From assembly GCA_037954665.1 (NCBI GenBank), contig JBBMOL010000118.1, positions 496,001-560,000 of the forward strand: a stretch of DNA of 64,000 nt. Reading direction: 5' to 3'. A program made the translations under genes and the position numbers. Positions 46,738 through 57,324 of the stretch are shown here, piece by piece. The notes beneath the pieces are model-generated. The model was not told the DNA's origin. It ran no database searches and saw nothing but the letters and a program-made list of their open reading frames with translations. Positions within the stretch are counted from its first letter, which is position 1, and every line of letters starts with the position of its first letter. The stretch comes from Laguncularia racemosa. Its lineage: Eukaryota > Streptophyta > Magnoliopsida > Myrtales > Combretaceae.

Positions 46738-47450
46738 CTAACTTATGACAATAGTGACATACGACCACTCTAGAGTTTTGTTCCCAAATGTTAACTCCTC
46801 TACCACTCCTGTATTGCTGTCTTCCAAAATTAGAGTCATTATTCCGACTTCCAAGAGCATTGCTAGGCTGAATAGGTTAGGAGTTTTATGTACAAAAGAT
46901 CCTACTAAAAGTGTCTTAAAACGAGGAGATCTCAGAACCAAAGAGAATATGAGATTTAGCAATTTCAAATTCAAATGGTAAGCCAACTAAAAAACTCATA
47001 ACAGTGATTTGTTCCCTCTGAGCTTGTTGAACCTCCACATCAGGACTAAAAGGTAATAACATATTGAGCTCTTCATAAGTTATCTTAAAATCCATAAAGT
47101 AGCTCATGAGAAACCTATCATGTTTCTCTACATGGTAAAATGCTATACACACTTCGTAAGTACAAGAAACATTCTCCTTCCCAGAATACAAGAAATCTAG
47201 ATATTCCATCAACTCATTAAAACATTCACAATGATTAATAAAACCAAAATAATCTAGCATCCTCCTTCAACCATGTCTACTTTGACCCATCTTTAGATGG
47301 ATCTTTAATCAAATGATCATACTTGTTAATGCTTCATAAATAGAGCCTAATAGTTTTACTCCAATCTAAATAATTAGGTGCATTGAGTTTATGTCCTGTG
47401 ATCTTTGATATCATAGGAACCACATCAGATACAACTATAGACTTTATGTC
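46738..47450 (-). pseudogene. copia-E gag
   Basis: Reads VPMISKITGHKLNAPNYLDW (about 47430-47370), then LMEYLDFLYSGKENVSCTYE (about 47215-47155), YEELNMLLPFSPDVEVQQ (about 47080-47025) and MSFLVGLPFEFEIAKSHILFG. This is the UBN2-type gag seen intact-frame for longer stretches in copia-F. Stops and frameshifts break it. Confidence 0.82.
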
Positions 47451-47937
47451 GGTTGACTCTCTCGTGACTTCAAAGAAAAAGAATCGTATAGATCTGAAAA
47501 TAAAAACAAACTTACCCAAGTCACCAATTAAAACAGATTCAAAACACATAAACGCAAAATATCCCCTAAGCACACAACAGTGAAATGTACAAACCCACAA
47601 ACCTTATTGTTAAGAAAATTCCACACTCAAATATTGACCAAACTAACCACAAAAACGTGTAGTGGTGGCCCAAGCAAGACAAACAATGGCACATGCACAT
47701 CCAAGCGTTGACACGTGAAACTTAAGTCGATCCTTATGGTGGCGTATGTGACTCACACACTGTGTTTTTTTGTAATGGCAAACTCCAAATTGCACAAACA
47801 GCGGGTGACACTCCTTCCTAGGTGGGTTGTGTCAACAATGGATAAGATGATAGAGGTGACCTAAAAATTACAATATATACTTTGAACCAAAAGAAATATG
47901 ATTTTTTTTTTTAATTTATTTAGGGCTTTGATACCAT

Positions 47938-48085
47938 GTTATCAAAGGTGCAAGAGAAAAAGTATTAATCTTATTAATCTTGAGTAATTTGATGCATTTA
48001 TATATATAAGAAAAAGAAATCCAAAAAAGAAAAGTAAATTAAGTAAAAAGATCCGACTTTTTAATCTTATTTACATCCTATAACA
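47938..48085 (-). repeat. 5' LTR of copia-E
   Basis: 148 bp. It starts (minus strand) TGTTATAGGATG and ends CTTTGATAACA, immediately followed by primer site TGGTATCAAAGC (47937-47926). The start resembles the copia-F LTR (TGTTATAGGCTG). Confidence 0.82.
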
Positions 48086-48665
48086 GATAGTAACACCATT
48101 TTCTGCCTCTTCAATTGCCTTGATCATAGCTTTTTAATATTGAGCCACCAGTTTAGGAGGTAAGGCTAGGTTTTGCTAAAGAGTCAAATTTAAGTGGCTA
48201 GGGCTTTTTAGTTTGAGGTGGTTGGGCTAGGTTAGGCAAAGTTATGAAGCAAGGTTGAGAATTGCTAAGGTTAACAAGTGTAAGGTTAGGTATGGGAAAG
48301 GACAAAGAAGTTTGTTTTGAGGATTAGGCTAGGGTAGGGCTATCCTCAGAACTTTTCTTGAAGGTAGGATACGATTGAGGGAGGGCTAAGAAGTCAAAAA
48401 GCAAGGGTTTTTTTAGTTTGGTTTTGCCTAAGACTTTTGATGTATTAGGGGACTAAGAGGAGCAATCGTGATGACAATAGAAAATTTTGAGGGTCATGGA
48501 TGAGACAACTAGTTGCAACAAGAAGCTCAAGCTAAGTCAAAATACGAACTAAGAGAGAGACAAAAAAAAGTGAAAAGAAAATGATGCTGATTGGGGGGTG
48601 ATGCTATGGATTATAAATAGGCATAAACATATTGCATAAATTTTAGTGCTAGTCATATAGATGAC
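48086..48665. other. Intergenic or intronic sequence with many GGCTAGG/GGTTAGG words
   Basis: No gene seen. Between about 48160 and 48370 variants of GGCTAGG, GGTTAGG and AAGGTTAGG recur irregularly, giving a purine-rich plus strand. Confidence 0.4.
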
Positions 48666-48995
48666 TAATGCTGGCTAGGAATAGTGCAGAGGCTGAATTT
48701 TGTGTCATTACACAAGGAATTTATGAGGTAATTTAGTCATCGAGGCTCCTAGAAAACATGCTTATCACTCCATTAGAATCACATATGTGTACAATAATAG
48801 TAACTTGGCTCTCAACACTATGAAGATCCCTATTCAACACGATCAATTAAACATGTGAGAATTAATCAAAATTTTATCAAATTTGATATTAATGAAGGGG
48901 CAATCCTATTGATGTATGTTTCAATCAGAGAATAGGAGCAATGATTTCAAGTCATTGTCAAAGCAGTTGCTTGATTTGATGAATCCCCTTTCTTT
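48666..48995 (+). pseudogene. Copia RNase H remnant
   Basis: Plus-strand ARNSAEAEFCVITQGIYEVI (about 48675-48735), VYNNSNLALNTMKIPIQHDQ (about 48788-48845) and decayed KAVA near 48960 follow copia RNase H order, with stops. No LTR or RT is adjacent; it is an isolated relic. Confidence 0.65.
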
Positions 48996-50145
48996 CTTTT
49001 TTAAACCTACCTTCACAATCATCATTCTCATACATATCACTTTCACTCATACTAACTAATTTTGCATTGTTTCTTCATGCAAGCTAACACACTTCATAGT
49101 ATTTGCTTAGCACTCAAAATTTTGACAATAATTTTGTTAGCTAATGGAAGAATAGAGTTTGTTGATGACACTAGCAGAGTGATGTATCCTTCAACTCACT
49201 AGAATTCGGAACATCCAAAGGCACAAACAGAGGCAGCCCACCTTGAGCATATAGCACCACCTTGCCATAGAGGTAAAGATAAGGCTAAAGGAGTACGACA
49301 AATGCATCGCTGGGGTACTCATCAAGAGGATATGCGATATGCCAAACAAATCCCCATCTTCTACGCTAAGCTCTACCATCGATCCTATGTACTTGGCATC
49401 ATATAGCGAACAGTAGATATCTTATGACATTATAGGTAGCTTAGTAACTAGTTCGGGCTCCCCTATGACTCCCCATCTTGACTCTTACAGTAGCCCTTTC
49501 TTATTAAATCCCCCTATTCCTCAAAAGAAACGCTTTAACTGACTAAAGATGGCTATGGGAGAAGGTGTCACATAACTCCATTTATCTACTTAGTGGAGTT
49601 TAACACCTCCTTATGACTTTGACAAGCCACCTCCATAGCACCATACACATGGGTGTAGATTATCTACCTTGTGGATAATGGAAGAGCTGGTGATTGAGCT
49701 TCAATTTGAGTTACGAGTTTATGTAGTTTAGTTTTGAAGATTGCATTTTTAGAGTTTAGGTTTGAGTTTATGTTGGATATTAGAGCTTGCATTGGGTATG
49801 GTGATTTGACGGTTGAAGTTTGTGTGTATGTGATGTGTTTGTGATATGGTTGTGATACTAATGACTTCTAATATGATATAATATAGTGATGTATTGGTTT
49901 ATGTTAGATATTATAATTATCAATGTTTTTTATGCAAGGTTATAATTGAAGATACAAACAACGTATGCACCTTCAGTAGAAGCACTATTTACAAAAGTGT
50001 CACATAGGGAGTATGCGCCTTGAGTGTAAATTGCAAATCTACTGAAGGCAAAGGTTCTGCATGCACCTTTTGTACATGCGCAATTTGCATTAAAAGCACA
50101 TATCGAGCACCTCCAAAAGCATATCCATTAATTATTTTTTCAAAC
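48996..50145. other. Unassigned intron sequence
   Basis: No coding frame with family resemblance. A GT-rich low-complexity patch lies near 49800-49860, and ACCTTCA-type motifs near 49970-50110 recall the insertion at 14345-14650. Confidence 0.4.
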
Positions 50146-50311
50146 TGTTATAGGCTGTAAATTAGTTAAATTAGGATATAGTTATTATTTGATATATATT
50201 AGTCTTAAAATAGAAATTTAGTTTCATTTTTTAGTTTATTAAAACTTGTATATATGTGTAACCTATGGATCAATAAAGGATACATAATTGTCTCTTTTCC
50301 TTACAATTACA
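50146..50311 (+). repeat. 5' LTR of copia-F
   Basis: 166 bp; contains TATATATGTGTAACC, a plausible TATA-box area, about 50 bp from its end. The primer site begins at 50312. Confidence 0.92.
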
Positions 50312-50882
50312 TGGTAGCAGAGCGGGAGAGAGAGTGGGTTTCTAAGGGTTCTTATTTTTTGACACCACCGACCTAGGGAGACGCACCATCCGCTGACTAG
50401 GGCTTCTGGAAAGTTCAGCGCCGGAATTCGATGCGCATGACGTACATGCGCCACCACAGCGCTCGCCACCAATCTCACGCGCCGGCGTGTGAGGGCGCAT
50501 GCAGCATCGTTTTGCTCTCCGCTTTCACCAATCGTCTCGCCTGGTCGTGCATAGCCCAAGTTTGTGGTTCGTTTGTTTATTAGATATTTGGGTGCAGGTT
50601 TGTTAGCTTTGGTTTGCGATCCTCTTGTCGAATTATTGTCTGTTGGTGTTAATTTGTCCGCTGTTGATGATTAATCCGTCGTCTGTTGGTGTTAATCCGA
50701 TGTGTTTGGTCCTTGTGGTGGTAATTTGGCACATTTAGTAATTAGTTACTGTTGGTGTTTACTGACATACAAATCTATTGATCTGGTACGTTTGATTTGG
50801 TGTGTTAGTAATCGGGAGTTTGCTGATGTACATTGACTTTAGTTCATCTGTCTGTTCTATTAGAGGAATTTGGTTTGAAATC

Positions 50883-51604
50883 ATGAGTGAAAAAGCAGAC
50901 AACAAATCTGTTGTTATGTTAGATGTGGTACCTGTAATGTCAAAAATTACAAAACATAAACTTAATGGGTCTAATTATTTGGATTGGAGTAAAACTGTGA
51001 AGCTCTACGTGCGTAGTATTGATAAGTATGATCATTTGACTAAAGATCCACCCACGGATGATAGTTCCAAGCAAACTTGGCTTAGAGCCGATGCTAGATT
51101 ATTCCTGCAAATACGGAATTCTATTGATAATGAAGTAGTTGGGTTAATTAATCACTGTAAATTTTCTAAGGAATTAATGGAATATTTGAATTTCTTGTAT
51201 TCTGGAATGTTTCTTATATTTATGAAGTCTGCAAGGCCCTTTATTGTGCTGAGAAACAAGATAAGTCTCTAATAAGCTACTTCATGGATTTTAAATGGAC
51301 TTATGAAGAACTTAATATGTTATTATCTTTTAGTCCTGATATGAAAGTACAGCAGGCTCAAAGGGAGCAGATGGTTGTGATGAGTCTTTTAGCAGGGCTT
51401 CCAGTTGAGTTTGAAGCAGCTAAATCTCATATTCTCTCTGGGTCTATGATCTCATCCTTGCAAGATACATATAGCAGGATTCTACATACGGAGAATCCTC
51501 AATCTGTTCAGTCTGGTAGTGCTCTTGTAAGTCGTCGGTATGAGTATAAAGCTGGAAGACAACAATATAGGAATAGTGGTAGGGGAGTTGATACCCGGGG
51601 ATAA
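50883..51604 (+). pseudogene. copia-F gag
   Basis: Starts MSEKADNKSVVMLDVVPVMS, then HKLNGSNYLDWSKTVKLYV, LMEYLNFLYSG; a frameshift near 51205 moves it to another frame ending YEYKAGRQQYRNSG. A TAA at 51602-51604 precedes the zinc knuckle CHYCHKPEHTKHDC (about 51628-51668). Start chosen because conserved gag begins with this Met, not at the upstream ATG of the open frame. Confidence 0.85.
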
Positions 51605-52810
51605 AGTTCTGGGGCAAGTATATGTCATTATTGTCATAAGCCTGAGCATACGAAGCATGATTGTAGAAAACTACAAAGTCGAAATCAAGGATTTTGATCA
51701 CACAGGTTGCCTTTTCTAGTGATGCATCTGGAAAATCTATCACAAGTTCTGCAGATGACTTTGCCAAGTTCTCACAGTATCAGGAATCATTAAGGACTTC
51801 ATCTACTCCTGTTACTATCATCGCTGAATTAGGTAAACCAAACACGTGTCTTCTCTCTTCGTCTTCCAAATGAGTCATTGACTCTGGTGCAAGAGACCAC
51901 ATGACAGTTAATTTCAGTCTATTATCTACTTTTCAATCTCATACCTCCTGCTCTCCTATTACTTTAGCTAATGGGTCAACATCCCATGTCCTTAGGACTA
52001 GCACAGCAAATCCAACTCCATTAGTTCCTTTGTCCTCAGTCTTAAATTTGCCCTATCTATCATTTAATTTAATATCTATCAGCAAACTCACTCGTTCACT
52101 TAACTATTGTATCTCATTCTTTCTCGATTATTGCCTTCTTCAGGATCTTATGATAAGGAAAACTATTGGTGAAGGACATGAATCCGAGGGTCTCTACATA
52201 CTAGATACAGAGATACCAAAGTCTGTTGCCTGCTCTAGAGCTGTAACCCCTTTTGAAGCACATTGCCAATTGGGTCATCCGTCTCTCTCTTTGTTAAAGA
52301 AACTCTGTCTTCAGTTTCACAATTTGGAGTCCTTACATTGTGAGTCATATCAGTATGCAAAACATCATCGCGTTAGCTTAAGCCCTAGAGTCAATAAACG
52401 AGCACATGCTCCTTTTGAGTTAGTCCATTCAGATATATGGGGTCCTTATCCAATCACATCTAAACTGGATTTAAGTATTTTGTTACCTTTGTTGATGATT
52501 ATTCTCGAGTAATTTGGTTATATTTAATGAAGAATCGTTTTGAGTTATTTTCTCATTTTTGTGCTTTTTGTGCTAAAATTAAAACTCAATTTCATGTTTT
52601 TGTCCAAGTGTTGCGAAGTGAGAATGCAAAAGAGTATTTATCTTAATCTTTTCAATCCTATATGATTACGAATGGCATTATTCATCAAACTTCTTGTGTA
52701 TATATACCGTCTCAAAATGGTGTTACTAAGAGAAAGAATAGGCATTTGCTTGAAACTGTTAAGGCTTTATTGTTTCAAATGCATGTCCAAAAAAACTTCT
52801 AGGCTGATGC
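51605..52810 (+). pseudogene. copia-F zinc knuckle, protease and integrase N-terminal half
   Basis: After the knuckle, the protease reads VIDSGARDHMT (about 51880-51905), with Trp before it replaced by a stop. GAG-pre-integrase CQLGHPSLSLLKKLCLQFHN (about 52264-52325). In the integrase core the first Asp is kept (HSDIWGP, about 52427); the middle acid is Glu (RSENAKEY, about 52617) and the last Glu is Lys (SQNGVTKRKN, about 52714). A TAG at about 52801 follows the PKNF-like block. Confidence 0.83.
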
Positions 52811-52811
52811 A

Positions 52812-54920
52812 GTGTCTACAGCTTGTTTTTTAATTAATCGAATGCCTTCAGTTATTCTGAATGATGAGACTCCTTATCATACTCTTTTCCCGACAAAATC
52901 TTTGTTTTCGATTGAACCCAAAATATTTGGTTGTACGTGTTTTGTTCGGGATGTGTGTCCCCAAATTATAAAACTTGATCCTAAGTCATTAAAATGTATA
53001 TTTCTTGGGTATTCTCGTGTTCAGGAGGGATACAAATGCTATTGTCCTAGCCTTGATAGGTATTTGGTATCGACTGATGTTACTTTTTGTGAAGATATCC
53101 CTTTCTCTCCACCCTTCAATCATACAGGCCAGGGGGAGGATGATTATCTATTAATCTATACAGTTACATCCACCACTTCTACTCCTAAACCACCTCTTCA
53201 GGTTTACTCTCGCAGGCAACGTGCTCCTGAGCCAACTCTCGATGCATGTCCTGAACCAACTCCCTCGTCATCAGATTCAATCTCAAGGGACGATCTTCCC
53301 ATTGCCCTTCGTAAAGGTAAATGTCAATGTACTTATCTTGTTTCTTCTTTTGTGTTTTATGATCATCTGTCAGTCTCCTCTTGTTCCTTTATTGCATCTA
53401 TTGATTCTATCTCTCTTCCTAAAACCGTTCATGAAGCCTTGTCACATCCAAGATGGCGTAGTGTAATGGTAGAGGAGATGAATGCCCTTAATCAAAATGA
53501 TACCTGGGATTTGGTACATTTACCTGCAAGGAAAAAGGCCATTGGCTGTAAATGGGTTTTTTCTATTAAAGTAAATCCTGATGGATCAATTGCTCGCTTA
53601 AAAGCTCGTCTTGTTGCTAAAGGATATGCTCAAACTTATGGAATAGATTATTTTGATACTTTTTCTCCTGTTGCTAAGTTAACATCTGTCAGGTTATTTA
53701 TTTCAATGGCTGTAGTATATGATTGGCCTCTACATCAGTTAGATATCAAGAATGCTTTTTTGCATGGGGATCTTCAAGAAGAAGTTTATATGGAGCAACC
53801 TCCAGGGTTTGTTGCTCAGGGGGAGTCTAGAAAGGTTTGTCATCTTCGTAAGTCTTTATATGGTTTGAAGCAGAGCCCTCGTGCTTGGTTTGGAAAATTT
53901 AGCCAAGCAGTTGAGAAATTTAGGATGTAGAAAAGCAAATCTGATCATTCTATTTTCTACAGACAATCTACGGCTGGTATTATTCTGTTAGTAATATATG
54001 TGGACAATATTGTTATCACTGGCAATGATACTACAGGTATTTCGACTTTCAAATTCTTTCTTCAAAGTCAATTTCAAACAAAGGATTTAGGAATGTTGAA
54101 ATATTTCTTGGGTGTTGAGGTAATGAGGAGTAAGAAAGGAATTTTTCTATCACAAAGAAAATACGTACTTGACTTGTTGTCTGAAATAGGAAACTTGGGC
54201 GCTAAACCATGTAGTACACCAATGGTTCCTAATTTGCAACTGACAAAGGAGGAAGAGTTGTTTGAGGATCCTGAAAGATACAGACGGATGGTTGGAAAAT
54301 TGAATTATCTTATAGTATCCAATCACTGTTGTAAATCAATACATGTCATCTCCAACAGTTGATCATTAGGTTGCTATAAAGTAGATCTTGTGTTATTTAA
54401 AGGGAGCACTTAGACGTGGTATCTTGTATAAGAATCATGGTCACATTAGTATTGAATGTTTTATAAATGCTGATTGGCAGGATATAAGGAGGACAGGAGA
54501 TCCACTTCAGGGTATTGTGTTTTCATTGGTGGAAATTTGGTTTCATGGAAAAGTAATACGCAGAATATTGTATTTCGATCTAGTGCAGAATCAAAATATA
54601 GAGCTTTGGCACAATCAGTGTATGAAGTAATGTGGATATATCAACTCCTAAATGAAGTCGGGTTGAACATCTCACTTCCTGTGAAACTATGGTGTGATAA
54701 CCAGGCCGCTTTTCATATTACCTCGAATCCCGTATTCCATGAACGAACTAAGCACATCGAGATTGATTATCATTTTGTTCAGGAGAAAATTCAGTAAGAG
54801 TTAATTTCTATAGGGTTTGTGAAGACTAGAGAATAATTAGGAGATCTTCTTACAAAAGCTCTAAACAGGGCTCAAGTTGACTATCTGTGTAACAAGCTGA
54901 GCATGATTAATATCTATGCT
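52812..54920 (+). pseudogene. copia-F integrase end, RT and RNase H
   Basis: 52812-53930 is open for 372 codons: integrase C-terminus (STACFLINRMPS, KIFGCTCFVRD, LKCIFLGYSRVQEGYKCYCP) and RT from KCQCTY... through ARLVAKGYAQTYGIDYFDTF and SLYGLKQSPRAWFGKF. A TAG at 53928-53930 follows; the same frame continues with the catalytic box as YVDN (about 53997-54008). RNase H spans 54130-54920 with frameshifts near 54350 and 54460 and ends KLSMINIYAPA. Confidence 0.88.
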
Positions 54921-54936
54921 CCAGCTTGAAAGGAAG

Positions 54937-55102
54937 TGTTATAGGCTGTAAATTAGTTAAATTAGGATACAGTTATTATTAGATATATATTAGTCTTAAA
55001 ATAGAAATTTAGTTTCCTTTTTTAGTTTATTAGAACTTGTATATATGTATAACCTATGGATCAATAAAGGATACATAATTTTCTCTTTTTCTTACAATTA
55101 CA
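54937..55102 (+). repeat. 3' LTR of copia-F
   Basis: 166 bp, same length as the 5' LTR, about 96% identical by eye. Confidence 0.92.
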
Positions 55103-55189
55103 CAACCACCTATTTTTAATAATTATTTTTTAGGAATACCCCATATCTGCATAAAAGCCAGAAAAACCATCTAATAAGTTGTTACGCAC

Positions 55190-55258
55190 CTGCCACAAGA
55201 ATTCAAGTAGGTCCACTTCACAATAGCCAACAATGTTGTTCTTGGAAAGTTTGTTGGT
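55190..55258 (-). CDS. PSD: Phosphatidylserine decarboxylase, exon a (C2 domain segment)
   Basis: 69 bp coding TNKLSKNNIVGYCEVDLLEF then LWQ, matching the C2-domain strand after VFE in plant PSD2/PSD3 (family pattern TNR-SK-N-VGYCEVDLFE). The acceptor is GGTGCAG with a poor pyrimidine tract, but the frame upstream of it has an immediate TGA, so the exon must start here. The donor is GTGCGT. Both ends are in phase 0, joining exon b 24 kb downstream. The exons encoding the N-terminus and first C2 strands were not found in 55259-57320 and are probably to the right of the window. Confidence 0.88.
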
Positions 55259-57324
55259 CTGCACCAATCACATATTTATCAGTCCTCAATATGGAAGAAC
55301 AACTCGAGAAAGCAATGGGACAATATATAGATAGTGGCTCATGACTTGTGTATCTATGTGCATATGTGTGTATGAGAGAGAGAAGTGGGGTGGGGTGGGA
55401 AGGAGAGGGAGAGAATGCATTCAACAGACAATCTGTAGCAGTATGTGAAGGCAACTAGACACATATGATATCTCACACAGAATGAGAATATTAGGTCCTA
55501 AGTTTAAAATCACATATAATTATTTGGCTCATTTGATTAGTTTCACAGTATTGGCCCTAAGTAACATCTCCAGTCACATGGGAGGACAGTGTTGAAATAT
55601 ACATTAACAATAAAACTACAAACTTTTTCACTCAATCAAACATTTAGGTTCGATACAAATCACATATTCACTATGGATATAACTATGGCATAGCCCTCCA
55701 AAGATTCTTAAAGCTGAAATAAATACAAGGAACAGTATGCCACATGGTAGCCCCATAAGTGAGTATCAAACTCTACAATTCCATCCATAATCTCAAGCCA
55801 AAGACACCAAATTCTGCAAATACACTATAGTCCAACTCCCAAACTGGGCAACTCCTCTTAAACAAATACATGGTAGGAAGTCATCTAGCTTTCTATGGGC
55901 AGGTCCATCTCACATTGAAAATGTTGAAAAGAATGTAAAACAATGTAAATTGACATGATTTGATGTTCATTACTTTTATAATGCACTATGATATAAATCA
56001 CTTTATTCTAGAGAGATTGGGCAAATAATGCATAATAACCAGAGTGTTCTCGGGCCATATATTGCAAACTGGCCAATCTGACTTGAAAGCCTGTCCACTT
56101 GGAGAATTCCAAATTGTTGAGCCTCTGGGTATTAAACCTTGACCGGATCAGCTATGTACCTGGTCTACAGCTTCTCTGATCTAACTAGTAGGTCTAGTTC
56201 ATTTTGACTGTATTGATACTTATCATTGATACAACTACTGAAATTTCTCCAAAGAACATAGCAGCCCGTCAGTTCAAATTTTCTGTCCCCTTGTGCCAAA
56301 GAAAGTCTGATTCCCAAAGGTAATTTAGCAACCATTTTTTCCTTATTTATACATCTATACAAACCAAGTCATCAATGCTTAAGCCTCTCACATGCTTTCT
56401 TTCAAAACTATCTCCAAAGTTTTACATTTCTTTCCTCATTAAATATGTTTAATTCTTTAAATTTTAATAAACTTAGAATGAACTCTACAAGAAATTAATA
56501 ATCACTTCCAGATATAATTCAACATGGAATATTATTACCAAGAGGAATAAAAATTAATTAGAATAAACAATAATAATATAAATTAAGACAAATAGAATTA
56601 AAATTATAAAAAATAAAGATATTGAAAGCTTTAAACAAGAGACAAGGCTTCTCCTGTGCTATAGATTTCTGGAAAGAAAAAAATGCATCCTTCAACCATC
56701 TAGCCTTATATAAAGCTTTTTAAGGATTCCATGACATTCACTGGATGCATTAGAACTGGGAATTAGCAAAAGGTGAGTTTTGCTTATCACACTTAAAAGT
56801 CTGTGCTGTTGCATGACAAGCTGCAAAACAAATTTTATTTTCCCTATTCCAAAACTCAAAGGATTTTGCACTAAAGAGCTTACATAAATGGTTCCATGAT
56901 CAAATGGTTCCAAAGCTGAATTCAACATGGTTAAATTGAATCCTTGTGCATTCTTTAATATCATATTATTAAAGGGGTTCACTAGATGGGCTTTAATCAA
57001 AGCCATGGCCCACAATGAGGGAAGTGTTTAAGCAATAAATATATAATTCACCCCACATATACATTTAAGCTTTTAAATTAGCCAAACTAAAGGTGGTATA
57101 ATTTTTGGTGTGTGTTTCATGAGAATGTCCCTATCCTAAAGCACATTGCACAAAGACTGCTACAATCTAAAGTATTCGCTTTTCCCTCTTGATAAGCAAT
57201 ATTTCAATTTAAATAATGGCCTGAAATTTTGAATTGAGAAATTAATGTAGATGTAAATCATTCAAATTTGTGTGCATTTTTACTATCTCCACCATTTGAT
57301 CACAATTTAACTAATGTGTGCAGT
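55259..57324. other. Host intron upstream of exon a, no gene seen
   Basis: No exon resembling the N-terminus or first C2 strands was seen on the minus strand. A purine-rich low-complexity patch (GAGAGA, GGGGTGGGG) lies at about 55370-55415. Longer minus-strand frames at 56165-56362 and 56692-57015 show no family resemblance. Confidence 0.5.

Larger units (their letters stand above)
42241..48085 (-). mobile_element. copia-E: Ty1/copia element, 3' end lost, split by a hAT-like element
   Basis: On the minus strand the 5' LTR (48085-47938) is followed by primer site TGGTATCAAAGC, then gag, protease, integrase, RT and RNase H. RNase H stops abruptly at 42241, where LINE-B3 starts; no 3' LTR is found. 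A 1386-bp DNA element (43890-45275) interrupts the sequence between integrase and RT. The proteins are closest to copia-F, which lies head-to-head at 50146-55102. Confidence 0.9.
50146..55102 (+). mobile_element. copia-F: Ty1/copia retrotransposon with both LTRs
   Basis: LTRs of 166 bp (50146-50311, 54937-55102) start TGTTATAGGCTG and end CTTACAATTACA, with about seven differences. Primer site TGGTAGCAGAGCGG follows the 5' LTR, and purine tract GAAAGGAAG precedes the 3' LTR. Flanks CAAAC and CAACC fit a 5-bp target duplication with one change. It is antisense to the host gene, only 87 bp from exon a. Its gag and pol retain the longest open frames of any element here, yet are broken. Confidence 0.95.

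Noticed and set aside
55218..55454. 78-codon minus-strand frame overlapping exon a
   Set aside because: It reads exon a in the wrong frame; the conserved C2 frame has a TGA just upstream of the splice acceptor.
55259..57324. Upstream exons of the decarboxylase (N-terminus and first C2 strands)
   Set aside because: Scanned on the minus strand for the family pattern ending VFE before a donor; nothing convincing was found.
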